DNA of 64,000 bases from Phytoseiulus persimilis (lineage: Eukaryota; Arthropoda; Arachnida; Mesostigmata; Phytoseiidae), in the NCBI GenBank assembly GCA_037576195.1, contig CM075103.1:15190001-15254000 (forward strand), in the 5' to 3' direction. A program made the translations under genes and the position numbers. The notes under the pieces are model-generated. The model did not search any database. It was not told the DNA's origin and was given only the letters and a program-made list of their open reading frames with translations. Positions 24,241-35,523 of the stretch are shown piece after piece. Each line of letters begins with the position of its first letter. Position 1 is the first letter of the stretch.

Positions 24241-24518
24241 GTGAGATCGAGGCGGAATCATCACCGAAATATGATGAGAACGAAGGAGATGATGCTCAGA
24301 TCCGGGCGAAATCATCTCCGAATCTGACCTGGGATTAGATTGCGGACTCGCGACCGAATCGGGGTTTGATGTGGTTTCGACTCGTCGAATCCGAATCATG
24401 CCCATTTCTGCTGTAGGCTGAGGATTCTGGAGTCTGGAATAATGTTCTTGCGACCTCCACGGCCCGTTTTTTCTACTGAAATTATCTAAGCTCAGACTCT
24501 GAATGAACTTCTGTCACA

Positions 24519-24524
24519 TTTATT
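24519..24524 (-). terminator. Polyadenylation signal of zinc-finger gene 1
   Basis: AATAAA on the minus strand, about 114 bases after the stop codon. The related gene at 49870-50253 has its signal at almost the same distance. Confidence 0.65.
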
Positions 24525-24637
24525 ATCGAATCCGTCATTGATGCAGGTCCATTCGTAGCGATTATCATTTCAGACCACGGAGAACTCCTTCCTCGAGACA
24601 GGTTCTGACCACATATTCTATGAGATTGAATCGATTT

Positions 24638-25207
24638 CTAGTTGCTTTTTGAGGTCGATGGGCTGTGTCCCGAATCAGCGTTCGGGGCCACCGAATACAC
24701 ACACAGGCCAGGACACAGGTGGGTCTTCAGTGTGCTGCTTTTAGCGAAGTCTTTGCCGCAACTCTCACAGCAATGGCGGGTCTCGCCGGTGTGGAAGCGC
24801 TTACTATGCCGACTGAGATCAGATTTCCTCTTGAATCTCGCGGAACATTTATCGCAAGCTTCAGGACCGAACGAAGTGTGGAGGCGCACATGAATCGCTA
24901 GATCAGCCCTTCGGGCGAAGCTCGCGGGACACTCATGGCACGCATAATCTCGATCGCCGGTGTGAGACTGCATGTGCGCATTCAAATGAGCTGATTGACG
25001 GAATTGGGCGGGACAGCGGGAGCAGGTAAACGGTTTCTGACCCGTGTGGATCAACCGATGTCTTCGAAGACTCGAGTGCTTTGTGAATGTAGCCCCGCAC
25101 TCTCTGCAAGATGGCTTCCTGTCCACGAAGTGACATATGTAGTGCGAATCTAACTGTCGCAAAGAATAGAAGTTCTCACCGCATTCTTCGCATGCGTGTA
25201 TATCCAT
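24638..25207 (-). CDS. C2H2 zinc-finger protein 1
   Basis: This 189-residue protein has six zinc fingers, at about residues 6-26, 34-54, 62-82, 90-110, 118-139 and 147-169. Most linkers are near the TGEKP type. The first five fingers are plain C2H2; the last ends H-x-C (THLC...C), so it is a variant. Such proteins bind DNA in the nucleus and usually regulate transcription; the target is unknown. I start at the ATG at 25207 (MDIHACEECGENFYS) because the related gene begins MNIHLCNLCGECFYS. The open frame continues 30 codons further up to 25297 without any motif. The C-terminus ends HSPSTSKSN. There are no introns in the coding part. Confidence 0.88.
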   Translation of the reverse strand: MDIHACEECGENFYSLRQLDSHYICHFVDRKPSCRECGATFTKHSSLRRHRLIHTGQKPFTCSRCPAQFRQSAHLNAHMQSHTGDRDYACHECPASFARRADLAIHVRLHTSFGPEACDKCSARFKRKSDLSRHSKRFHTGETRHCCESCGKDFAKSSTLKTHLCPGLCVYSVAPNADSGHSPSTSKSN

Positions 25208-25297
25208 TTTGAATGTAGGCGTGGCTCGTTCGCGATGGTTCTTCGTGCGGTTGCCGTCAACTTGAGCTAAAACACGCCAGGGAATCGTTTTCGACAC

Positions 25298-27838
25298 CTG
25301 GTTCTGATAACTCGAGCACTTCGGCTCACGGAACGCTCGATCCTTGTCTCGAGCGCCAACCGATCACGAAAGGTGATTTGGTGCGGAAGAGTCCTGAGCC
25401 GGCATCTATCCACTAACTGAAACACTGAAGAAAGCTACATTCGGACGTGACCCAGCTCAGCTTCTAGCATCTTTGTTTTGTTTAGTGCACTGCTCACAAT
25501 GTTCGACGGGAGGGAGAGATCGAAAGTGCACGCTTCGTCTCCGAGGGCGCCATTCAACCTCCTCATTGGATAGAAGATTGAAGCTTTTGGATAGGAGTGG
25601 AAATCCCGCTTTCCGAGATTCTTCCTCCGAAAACGGAGAAAACAATACAACGTCACTGAGCGCTCTCGCGACGCGATAGCTCAGAGGCGAAGTGAGGGTG
25701 AACCATCTTACCCTGGCCAATGATTGGATGGATAGTCCTCCTGTGTTCTTCTGCGCTCCAACGCGAGAACAGATCAGCATACTCCTTAAAGCGCTCGCCA
25801 GGCTCTGAACTTCCTAATTCTCCTGACAGCCCCTATTTGTAAGCCCTGCAGGCCTCTACGAGCTCCAAGTCCACCGATTTCTTCTCAACGATAAGCTCGC
25901 CTGGTTCTCAGCTCTCCGGGGACAAGGATGCAACATTGGGAATCCCCGCCCCGTTCACCTCGACCTGCATCTCATTGAGCGTTTTTCCGGATCCATGAGT
26001 GGCTCGGAAGGCACTCTGGCCACTCTCATCAATCAACTGCTGGTGGGTGCTCTCGTACGGTCGGAGTTTTAAGTTTCGAATAGCTGTTGATTGTGCTCAT
26101 ATAGCGGAGGTCGTCAAACTTTTTCGACATTGCTGGTGGACAGAGTTATGTCAGAATTGATTTCTTCATGTTCCCCCGCAACACACGCATCCCGAAGAAC
26201 AGATGTGGACATGTGTGGACCTCCCGAGAAAATTGATTCCGCAAACCAAGTCCGTAACCGTCATATCTGCAGTATGACACGCAACGTGATCATTTCCCGG
26301 TACTCCGGAAGTTTGTGGGGCTCTGTCTTAAGGTATGACCGAGATGAGCCGCGCAAAACTCGCGAGACCATAGATTCGTAGTTTATCGTAGTCTCCCAAG
26401 CTTTCATCTGGGAATATTTCCTAATTGAATGCGATGAGAGGCGAAATTTTGGAGCTTGTCCACACACCTCCTGAAGATGGATCTCTAGCTCCGAGGAGCT
26501 CAAGAGCGCATCAAGGCTGAAGGATGGTCGGAGTTCGGACTGCGAGGGAACGCAGCTTCATACCGATCTGTATTTCTCAAGCCCTTCCCGATCATCGACC
26601 AATCTCAGACCCGCTGCAGAGTTCGGGGGTTCCCGGCGGAACCGTGAGGTAGACCGATGCAGAATGTCATGATGAGCGCCCAAACTCCCTAGCATTTTTC
26701 ATGAACTGCGTCATTATTCTAATTGAATCCAAGGAGGAATCAACGGATGATTCTCGAATGGCGGGGGGGAGAGGAAGCAAGCTCGTCCCGGAAGAACATG
26801 ATAATCATGCTGTATCACGCGAAAAATTGATGGCTCAGGGCGAAATCATTCGAAAAAATTAGAATTCAGATTTTCGCGCCTGCATTGTGATGCTTGTGTC
26901 TGCATATCTTTGTGCATACTTCAGTGCATATCTTGGTGCTTTTTGCATACTCCTATTGCGTATCTGAATGCATGAAGTCTCTGGTCCTACGGATAAGTGT
27001 GATAACTGATGCGAGTTGCGAAGGGAGAATCCAGGATATTCCCGTTACTCCTGATTTCCCGACTAAGCCTTTGACTTTCCTTTGGTCCGCTTGAAGCAGC
27101 GGAACTCGGCGATTCCACGTCGGTCGGCTCGACGACTCGATACTCATGAATGAGGGAAGAGCGATGAGTGATGGTGCTTGCTCTGGATCATGACACACCA
27201 CTTCGAACTTCCCGCCCTTCAGAGTTGTTCGCCTGATGTCCAGGCTTCCAGAATATTGCTCAACAAGCACGGTCATGTGCAGCAACCAGATTCTCGGCGC
27301 CTCAGTAGCTTCCAGTGCGTACCTGGCTTCTGAAGCCTTCCGGAATGGAGGGCTGTTCCAAAGTCGAGCCGTAGAGGTGAGTCATCGTTCGAACCGAGCA
27401 GACCTGCAACATAACTGACCGTATCGTGAGCATGCCCGAGCTCACACGACAGAACTGCAGAGCGAAAGGTGTGCTGCCGCGTATCCTCGATGTTCTCCAA
27501 TCGGGACTATGGTTCGGACACTAAGACTGTCACGCGTTCGGTATGTCGCGGACTTGCCGTTCCACCCTCACGCGTGTCAGGCTTGCTCTGACTTCATCCG
27601 CACCTCTTGTACCTCACTGCGTCGTTTCCGGGATCGGGGAGCGCTTGGCGCACTTTCCCGTCGTACCCTAGAAGTACCATGATGCGTTCCCATATCCACC
27701 CAGGGGTACAGTCGTACTTCTTCTGGGCTGCTGTTACGAATTCCGGTGCTCCGAGAGCATGCCGGGACTACTTCTGGAGCTCCTCCACAAAGGCAATCGG
27801 ATGTATAAAGAATGTCGGCGGAAACTGGAACTTCATCT
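25298..27838. other. Upstream flank of zinc-finger gene 1, no further gene seen
   Basis: The part at 25440-25560 resembles the matching upstream part of zinc-finger gene 2 (50393-50460), including a shared purine-rich cgggagggagag segment and gtgcacgct/gttcacgct. This may be conserved promoter or 5' leader. The rest has only short frames. Confidence 0.4.
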
Positions 27839-28870
27839 GACAAGGGAACTATACGAAGAGTAACACCCAGATTTGAATGAGAGGGTGCCCGTTTGGTAGT
27901 CTATGCTGAGCCATGTTCGGGCCCGCATATGATCGTCTTGAATGGGTCCGTTGTTTTTTCGTCGAGAAGCCCGAAATTCGGAAAAAATACGTTTTCCGGC
28001 CTTCCAGATTTACTCCCCCATTTCTGATAGGTGACTAGAGTTCGACTCTGAATCAGTGACTGGATTAGGTGGTACACAGAGAGATCGAGTGAATCTTTTT
28101 TCACCTAACTCAGAGCGGAAAGCAATATCCTGGGTGACCAGTGAGACATAGTCTTCAACAGGTGTTTAGCCCATTTCATACCATGCCGCTCACATATGCA
28201 AAGTTTCTCTTGGTGTCATCAACAAAACTTGGGAGAGAAATTCTACAGAATATGTTTGCTTGTAATTGATTGTTTTTTTTCCGTCGTTTCTCTTGATAGG
28301 AGCTGCTTCCGTCGTCCTCGGGACGTCTGAACCCATACTCATGAGACGTTCTTCGAACAAGACTAGTATCCTGTCTGGCCTTATAGTAGAGCCCCAAATT
28401 CGTAGCTAAATTCAAATCTCATGAAGTCTAATCCGGCAGCGAAGTTATGATCGCCTTTTATACTGAAGTAAGCTAACGCACGCGCAGTGGATGGTGCGCA
28501 ATTCTATCACCAGGGAGTATTGAGGAGCTAGTCCACGATGATGACCGCAAGGAAGTGTCATATCGTGCTGCCGCTCGGTCGCAAACGTTCCAGGGGGGAG
28601 AATAAAGTGCCTAGTCCGTCTCAATGCGTATTCCCCACATCAGCCACTAATTCAGGGTCGAAAACTCGAGTCACCAATCAAGAACAGGGGGGTCAATCCG
28701 CGCTGGAAAGCAGGAGAACCTCTGTTTTTCGGAACTTCGGACTTCCCTAGAAAAAAAACACGGGCCCATTCAAGACGATTAACTGCGGGCCTGAACATGA
28801 CCCACCATGAACTTCCGAATGGGCACCTTCTCATTCAAATCTGGGTGTTACACTTCGTATAGTTCCCTTG
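27839..28870. mobile_element. Foldback element A (long inverted repeat)
   Basis: The left arm, about 27839-28070, and the right arm, about 28640-28870, are inverted copies of each other. Both contain caagggaactatacgaag, taacacccagatttgaatga and cgtcttgaatggg. The arms are diverged by scattered substitutions. The 570-bp middle has no gene I recognise. I could not find a clear target-site duplication. Confidence 0.8.
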
Positions 28871-30084
28871 TGAGTGAAGAATTTCACCGCATGGAAACAA
28901 GGGATGGAATCATTCGTTTTGCTTCATCCGGGGATTATACAAGCCACGAACTCTCGGCACTGATACATATCTGGCGGGAGCACTCTCCGCCTAGATGTAA
29001 TCCATTCCACCGGCATCGTTCCCGCCGAGCCGTCCTCTGTTCTTCAAGCTCCCCAACAATGGCATCATTATCGTCAATGATGCCATGAATAAACAATCAC
29101 AGATTGTCTCCGCAGTAGAACAATTTTTCCTTCGGAGGGTCAGATTCCCCCATTCTCAACTCGATCAATTCGGAGTTCACCTTGAATTTTCTTATCTCGT
29201 CTCATAGCTCCTAGCGCTGAGAGAGTAACTGTGCTATTCCCTTGGATATCTCCGGGGCGAACGATATCTACAGTGACTCAAATCAGGATAGTGCCACCCT
29301 ACTTTCCGAATGGAAAATCAGGTAAACGGAGGTGGAACTGTGAGAGGTGATGGTCATGAATGACCATCGGGAGAACAAACATGATTCTAGGGCAAGCGCG
29401 GCTTTTTTAGCAGATGTAAGAGCAGAAGAGCATAGTTATCTGTTTTCGAGTGCGAAGTTAACAGAGAGCCACCCATGGAGCATCGTCGTTTTCACTGCGC
29501 GGGAACGCAGCAAACTTCTCGATCCGACTGATAACGGTCGAAACGGGACCCGATCATTTGAACCTTGTTCAAATGGATGAAAAAAGGGACATCCGGCCGC
29601 CAGACCTGCATTCAAGCGGGAGGCATCGTGCCAAGGTGCTGCTAAGGTTAGGTTAGGTGTTGCCGAGAGAGAATCCCGTTGAAAATATGGCTTATTGATT
29701 GAATAACGTGGAGTGTTCCATCTGGAACGACAGTATTCTTCCCTGTTCTCTCAGCATGGGACGCGCATCCGGTTGGTCGTTCAAGAGCTGGATTCGCGGG
29801 CGTGCTGACGAACTGGAAGTACGCTTGGAAGATAAGTACTGGAGCGGGTAGCTCATAGAGTTTAGACTGGAATGATGAGTCCTCATTTGATCTCCGTATT
29901 CCGTGTTTGTTGCTGTGTTGAGTCACGAGTCTAGCCGGGCGCCGAGCTTGCGGACGATCTGATCGGGATGGGATATGTTCGTCAGTTCGAGGACTCATTT
30001 TGGAGAGGATAGTAGGAACCCTACCCAGGCTTGCCGTTGAGATGGAAACTTGTTGGAAGAAAACAGGCTCGGAATTGAATGAGA
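28871..30084. other. Intergenic stretch without a supported gene
   Basis: Only short frames are present. I see no repeat of the families listed here. Confidence 0.35.
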
Positions 30085-30830
30085 TGAGGCATCGAACTCC
30101 GCTTCCAGCGGGCGCAGGAATATGATAAAGAATACGAAATGCGCGAAACTCAGTTAGCTTTCAGATGCAGTCGAGCGCGTTAATATTCAAGGCACCGTGC
30201 TCACACGAGCGATTCTAATGAAACAGTCGAAATTCGAAGAATCGAAATTCCGCGGTTGCGGCGAAACTAAGATTATGAACCCCCAATTTCTCTCCGGAAT
30301 CATGGAGTTCGTCGGAAATTGAGGGGTTTCAAAAAAAAAGAATCGGGCATTTTGGCCGCGGCAGAGCTGAGATATCGGCACCGGAAGATTTGACTGTTTG
30401 GTGATTTCCTGGTGCTCTTTTTACGCGAGCTTAACGGCCCCATGAATGGCACAAGCTAGAATTTTCCTGGAAACGCTTGGAAGCCTCTAGGAATTGTCAC
30501 TTGAAAACGTTACATCGTCGTTCGCCTTGCGAAGAAGTGATTTCGTGTGTTCCACCGACGGAGAAGTCATTACTCTCCCGCTCCCAGCGTCGCTTCTGGT
30601 AGCCCAAACCGTTGAGAAAATAATCGAGTCTTCCGGGGCCGATATTTCCGCTTTGCCTCGGCCGAAATACTGTATTTTTTTTTGGAAAACACCTATTTTT
30701 CAGGGGGTCATGATATTAGTTTCTCCGGAACCGCGAAACCGCGATTTGTCGAATTTCGACCCTTTTCTCGCGCGTTTCGTATTTATTGTCATCTTTCTGC
30801 GCCGCCTGGAAGCGGAGTTATGAGCGAGTA
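30085..30830. mobile_element. Foldback element B (long inverted repeat)
   Basis: The left arm (about 30090-30390) and right arm (about 30620-30825) are inverted copies. Shared blocks are aactccgcttcca, atacgaa-tgcgcga, gtcgaaattcga and a run of A/T next to ggccg. The left arm carries about 90 extra bases, so one arm has an insertion or the other a deletion. No coding sequence is seen. The ends are known to about 10 bp. Confidence 0.75.
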
Positions 30831-31269
30831 AAAATAGGGCCCTAGAACTTCTGCATCCACTCTATAGTTCCTGGGCGGCAAGCGCGGCGATCGCTATGCC
30901 CTGGAGAACTGATATAATCAAACCATGCCGAATTGCGACGCCGTCAATGTACACACGCCGCAGTTCGGAGTTTGATTCAGTGATCCTGGAGATGGCGGCA
31001 GAACCAATCATCGATAACAAGATCCATAGCGGCGGGCCCATGTACATCGGATCGAGGCCGAGTCGGGCATCAAGACTCAACGAACTCAACATCTCGCGGT
31101 CTTGGAGTTTGTTGGTTGCCGAGGGAACTTCTCCACTGCAATTTATCAATCGGGCCAAGCTCAGAGTTTGAGCCTGGACATGCCGGAGGAGGAGCCCGAG
31201 CGTCCTGCAGGATCAACCGATAGCGAAGAGGAACACGCGTTCTCGGATTTGGAGCATTGGTTCATGGAA

Positions 31270-32095
31270 AAGGACCACATGTACGAAGGGTGTCCTCCCG
31301 TTTCCCCGATACCGTTTCCCCGAGACCGTTCACCCGAAACCGTTTCCCCGACTAGAAACCCTCTCCTGATTCTGAGACCCTCCGAGTCTATGAGGCTTCT
31401 ATGTGGACCGCGGAGTCCGAGTGAGCGGACTCCAAGGGGAGCGAGTCATGTTGAGGGATTCCCCTGCGCAATGTGATGGATTTGCATAGAGGAATACAGT
31501 CGCGTGTCCTGCGAGCCCCCAATCCGGGATGAATAATTTCAGATTTGCTCAATATCACAATAACTTACATCAGGGCCGGGCACCTTGGTGCGGCCCGCGG
31601 GCCACCTTGAATTTTCGATGATGGAGAATCAATCAGAAACTCATGAACTTCGCGGAGGAATTGAAGACCAATCAAGATCCGCTGTCACAATTCCTTCAAA
31701 ATGTGGCGTCCGTGAAAACTCTTGTATGACCTCGGGTCACTTGTCGAGACCTGATATGAATCCTCATACCCTTTTGTGATAATATAACGAGCATATCGGC
31801 AAGCAAAGTTTTGCGGAATCATGATAAACCCTTCACCGCCAAATGTAACTCGCCAAGCTCCAGCACCATCATTCCTGGAGCCGAGGGTTAGTGTCTATGG
31901 TCGGCCGACTTCGAATTCTTCTTCCCAATTTATCAGTGTAATTGGTCTCGACTCCGCGGTTCACATAGAAGCCTCATAGACTCGGAGGGTCTCAGAATCA
32001 GGAGAGGGTTTCTAGTCGGGGAAACGGTTTCGGCGAAACGGGTTCGGGGAATCGGTTTTGGGGAAACGGGCTGTAACCGTACGAAGGCCTCCCTC
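31270..32095. mobile_element. Foldback element C with CCGTTTCCCCGA tandem repeats
   Basis: Arms at about 31285-31430 and 31945-32090 are inverted copies. About 50 bp (from tagaaaccctctcctgattc to ggcttctatgtg) are nearly identical, suggesting recent mobility or gene conversion. Each arm also has four or so imperfect ccgtttccccga units. The spacer holds a piece at 31573-31610 (cagggccggg and tgcggcccgcgggccacctt) that looks like a hAT end. Confidence 0.78.
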
Positions 32096-33550
32096 GCGAT
32101 CATTCCCACGCAGCCCGAACCCTTTGAATCTGCAGTGTCTCATGAATTCCTAGCTCTCGCAGGTCTCATAACCTGCTTGGCGTCCGATGTTCTTGCTTTT
32201 CAGAGTCCATGGGTTGGTTATCGTATTTTATCAAGTGTGTCCCTCTTAGAGACTCGCGGCCAATTCGTTCGTTTCCCGGCGTCCATAGGTTACGCGGAAT
32301 CATTCATCATGCGCAGGTCGCTTTCACAGAAACGCGGCCAATTTTCGAATTTCATGGGCTGAGAGTATGTTCTATCAATCGCTGGTCCCTGTTAGAGAAC
32401 AGCACAGAATGTTCTCCGTACTCAGTCGATGATTGCGGGGAATCTATTCATCATTGCAGAATGTAATCATCTCTCCTCTGGGTCCACTCTACAGACTCGA
32501 CTCCAATGTTTCCCCTCCAGGGTTCGTTTGTTCCGCCTGGGTTCACTCTTTTGCATGTCCTGATTCTATGTCTTCATCTTTACTCTCATCTGTAATTCTA
32601 TGTGAGGTCGAAATACAACCCTCGAGAGAAGAGCGCCACGAGAAACTTATTCCGAGCGATGATGAAGATGTTCGCACACCTAGCTGAGCCATGTCAGCGA
32701 TAGGTTGCATCCATGTGTTCTGAGGAGAGAAACTCGACCCGCTCTCCCGCATGATCTGGAATCCAAACTGAGCAGAGAAATCCGACCCGCTCCCCCGCAT
32801 GATTCGAAAATCGAACTGCGCATTAAGAAAGAGAGCTTCTGCCCCTGATTAAAATACTCTCCAGTGACCACGATAGAGATCATTTCCATCCGGCGGGGAG
32901 AGTTATTTTTCGAGCTGTCATGAAACAGAAAGATCAAATCCGCCCTGCGGTTTCCGTCAAGCACGTCGCTACCACAATCTAAGAGTCCGTCTACAAATGT
33001 CTCTCTTCCTACTCTGTTCAGGAAAGATCGAAATCGATGAGTGCTGTCAGATTTCGCCAACTTCAAAAGTTGAAATGCTGTTCCCATGTCTTCGAGTTAT
33101 CTCGGCACTCGCTGAGCGAGTACTCACGCTCGAGAGAACTCCTGCGTTCTTCAGTCCGGAAATCCCATGAATCCCATCACGGTCCAGGCCGATGGACGCT
33201 TAGCGGCCGGCACTCATTGAGGGCAGCGTGCTTGGAGTCCTCGCCTACAAGGATGAGACAGCTTTCAGCGCGCGTTTCTCCCGGCATCACGGTTTGCGCA
33301 CTCGAATGCCACCGAGATGCAGCCGATTCGCAGGCGGGGCGAGTCGAGCTTTCGAAACGAGGCCGAAACGGCTGAATTCCTCAGTATTCTCATTGTCAGT
33401 CAGATCTGGGTATCCAAGGGATTTTGCGGCGCGGCGTGGGAAGTCTCCGAAATATAGGATATAGGCATCCAATGTCCATTCGTGGCCTGCGGAGGAACTT
33501 CGTTCTCGTCATTCTACTCCCGGGATGAATATCGTGGCGGCATTCGGCGA
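32096..33550. other. Intergenic stretch with a small two-copy repeat
   Basis: At about 32720-32820 a unit of about 55-60 bp (gagaaa-tc-acccgct and cccgcatgat) is repeated twice. No supported gene is present. Confidence 0.4.
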
Positions 33551-34408
33551 ATGAGTGGGTACGCAGCCCAGGGGCGCTCCCAACGACGTATTGTTGGGCT
33601 AGTCGGACGTTCCAGAAGCGTTGCGGACACTTTTGTCAACCTTGAGCCTTTGAGCGAACAAGAAGCTCTGCGGAGCCAAAAAGCGGGTCGTTCTGCGTCA
33701 CCCAAGAAGCGAACGGTAGAAGCGTGCAGCGAAACCGCTCGAATGATGGGCGTCTCGTGTACACCGAGCGCCTTGCAAAACCCTCGTTGACGCCTCACCA
33801 CAAAACAGCCCGGTTGAACTTCACCCGCCAGTTCACGGGCTGGACATCCGAATGGCAAAATGTGCTGTTCAGTGACGATGGAACAGTGGACGGCTTCCAA
33901 TTGGCATGACCTGCGGCAAGAGAAGGCCGCAAGAAAGAGCCGCAACTTGGGCGGAAGCAGTGTGATGATCTGGGCGACCTTCGGCCGTCATGCATACCCG
34001 CGGAAAGCCTGTATTTCCACCAAGATGAGGGCGACGAACTGCGCGGACATCCTGGGAGACGAGCTCATCCGACTCTAGGAGGAAATAGATGACCAGAACC
34101 TCGTTCTCAAGCAAGACAACGCATCGATTCACAAGGCGAGAGCGACGAAAGAGTGGTATCGACACAAAGAAATCATTGTGCTGCCGTGACCGGCGGTCAG
34201 TCCGGAATTGAACCCCATCCAGAACCTCTGGGGCGTGATTGCGCAACGTGCTCACAAGGACGGTCGCCAGTTTAGAAGCGTTCCGGAGCTCAAGGGCGCT
34301 ATCAGGGCAGCCTGGGCGTCTTCTGAGGCGAATATGAAGCGCAACCTCATCGTGAGCATGCTTGGGCGAATTTTCGCCGTCATTCAGGCACAGGCTCGGG
34401 GAGGTTAG
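33551..34408 (+). pseudogene. Tc1-like transposase, broken
   Basis: Pieces of one protein are spread over frames. They are an N-terminal helix-turn-helix region (33551-33700), LTPHHKTARLNFTRQFTGW and VLFSDDGTV (first catalytic Asp), GGSSVMIWATFG, LKQDNASIH (second Asp) and SPELNPIQNLWG. The usual third residue, Glu in PIENLW, is Gln here. There are frameshifts near 33780 and 33890 and a TGA where the family has Trp (VLP-stop-PA, near 34187). The copy cannot encode an active transposase. The 3' end probably reaches 34671 (cactgta); no matching left end was found. Confidence 0.88.
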
Positions 34409-34671
34409 ACGACAGCGTAATTTTCACCTCACGAAGGCTTTTCCGCGTCCCTCTCGAGTGAAATGGATCATTTCAACGGGGTCTCTATCCTGATTTCGCA
34501 CCCGAAAACCGAGAATTTAGTCTGTTTTTCCTTGTATTAACAGATTAAATCGCGTTTGTTCTCCCGTTGGTCAACCATGGCCATCAACTCTGACAGTTCC
34601 GCCTCAGTCAACTAACTTTTTCATCCGAAAAATAGGGTGACTCGATCCTGATTTCGGTCACTGTATCTCGA
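34409..34671 (+). mobile_element. 3' non-coding part of the Tc1-like element
   Basis: The sequence atcctgatttcg occurs twice (about 34487 and 34647), the second time just before a terminal cactgta. Tc1/mariner elements often end this way, next to a TA duplication. The left partner is missing, so the element is truncated. Confidence 0.5.
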
Positions 34672-35523
34672 AACCGGGACTCCAGCGGGAATGTCCACGG
34701 AGCGGCTACTCCAGGTGAGGAGTTTTCAAGTCCAAAGAAACAGGCGGGCATGTTTGAATCAACCGACCAAACGGTACCGGCTACGTTCCCCCATCAGATT
34801 CGTTCGGCTTGCCGATCTTAGCTCTCGAAGAGAGCGTTTATTGGGTGATGCGAACTCATATAGATGTGGCTTGAAAAATCTACGACTTTGATTCTAACGC
34901 GAAATTTCCGTCCTTGGTCGAAAAAATATGATAAGAACAGAGATTCTTCTTCCCGTGATCCCCACATCGTAGTACCCCTTGGCCATACTTGATCCCCAGG
35001 CGATTTTTCGGATCCATCCACGTGATCATGAAGCGAAAAACCCAGCTCCTTCCTCCCTCCTCACGATTCCTTCCGAAGGTTGCACTAGCACACTTCAATC
35101 ATGTTGGATCGATGTGACCGTGCGTGCATCAATCACAGGCGCTTCCTGTGCAAATGGCCTTCCGCTCAGCCGAGCCATTCTCAGCATCGTTCCCGCCAAT
35201 TCTCAGATGTTTTCTCATTGACATTTCCGGTGACGTCCATCCACTTCATTTTATCGACTGCATCCAGAGTTGGGCAGATTCGAATAAAAAACCGACGAAT
35301 CACATTTATCCCAATCAGAACAAAGATTCAGCCTCAAATCATCGTTTCCAGGCTTAGATTCCGGGTTTCAGGCGTTCGTCTCGGAGAATTCAGCTTGGAA
35401 GACAGTGCTTCGATGTTGGTGAGACTGGGACGAACCCAAATCTTGATGCTAATCATCCGTTGACTCAAATCATTTTTTGTGCGAATTAAAATTATTCGAA
35501 TCTTTCAGCTTTGACTGTATCGC
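34672..35523. other. Intergenic stretch without a supported gene
   Basis: Only short frames are present. Confidence 0.35.

Noticed and set aside
26100-26130. ggaggtcgtcaaactttttc, like a hAT end
   Set aside because: Only about 20 bases, no partner end, no duplication.
30862-31158. Minus-strand frame with two hydrophobic stretches
   Set aside because: The plus strand is equally open over the same bases, and neither has a motif, start context or second exon.
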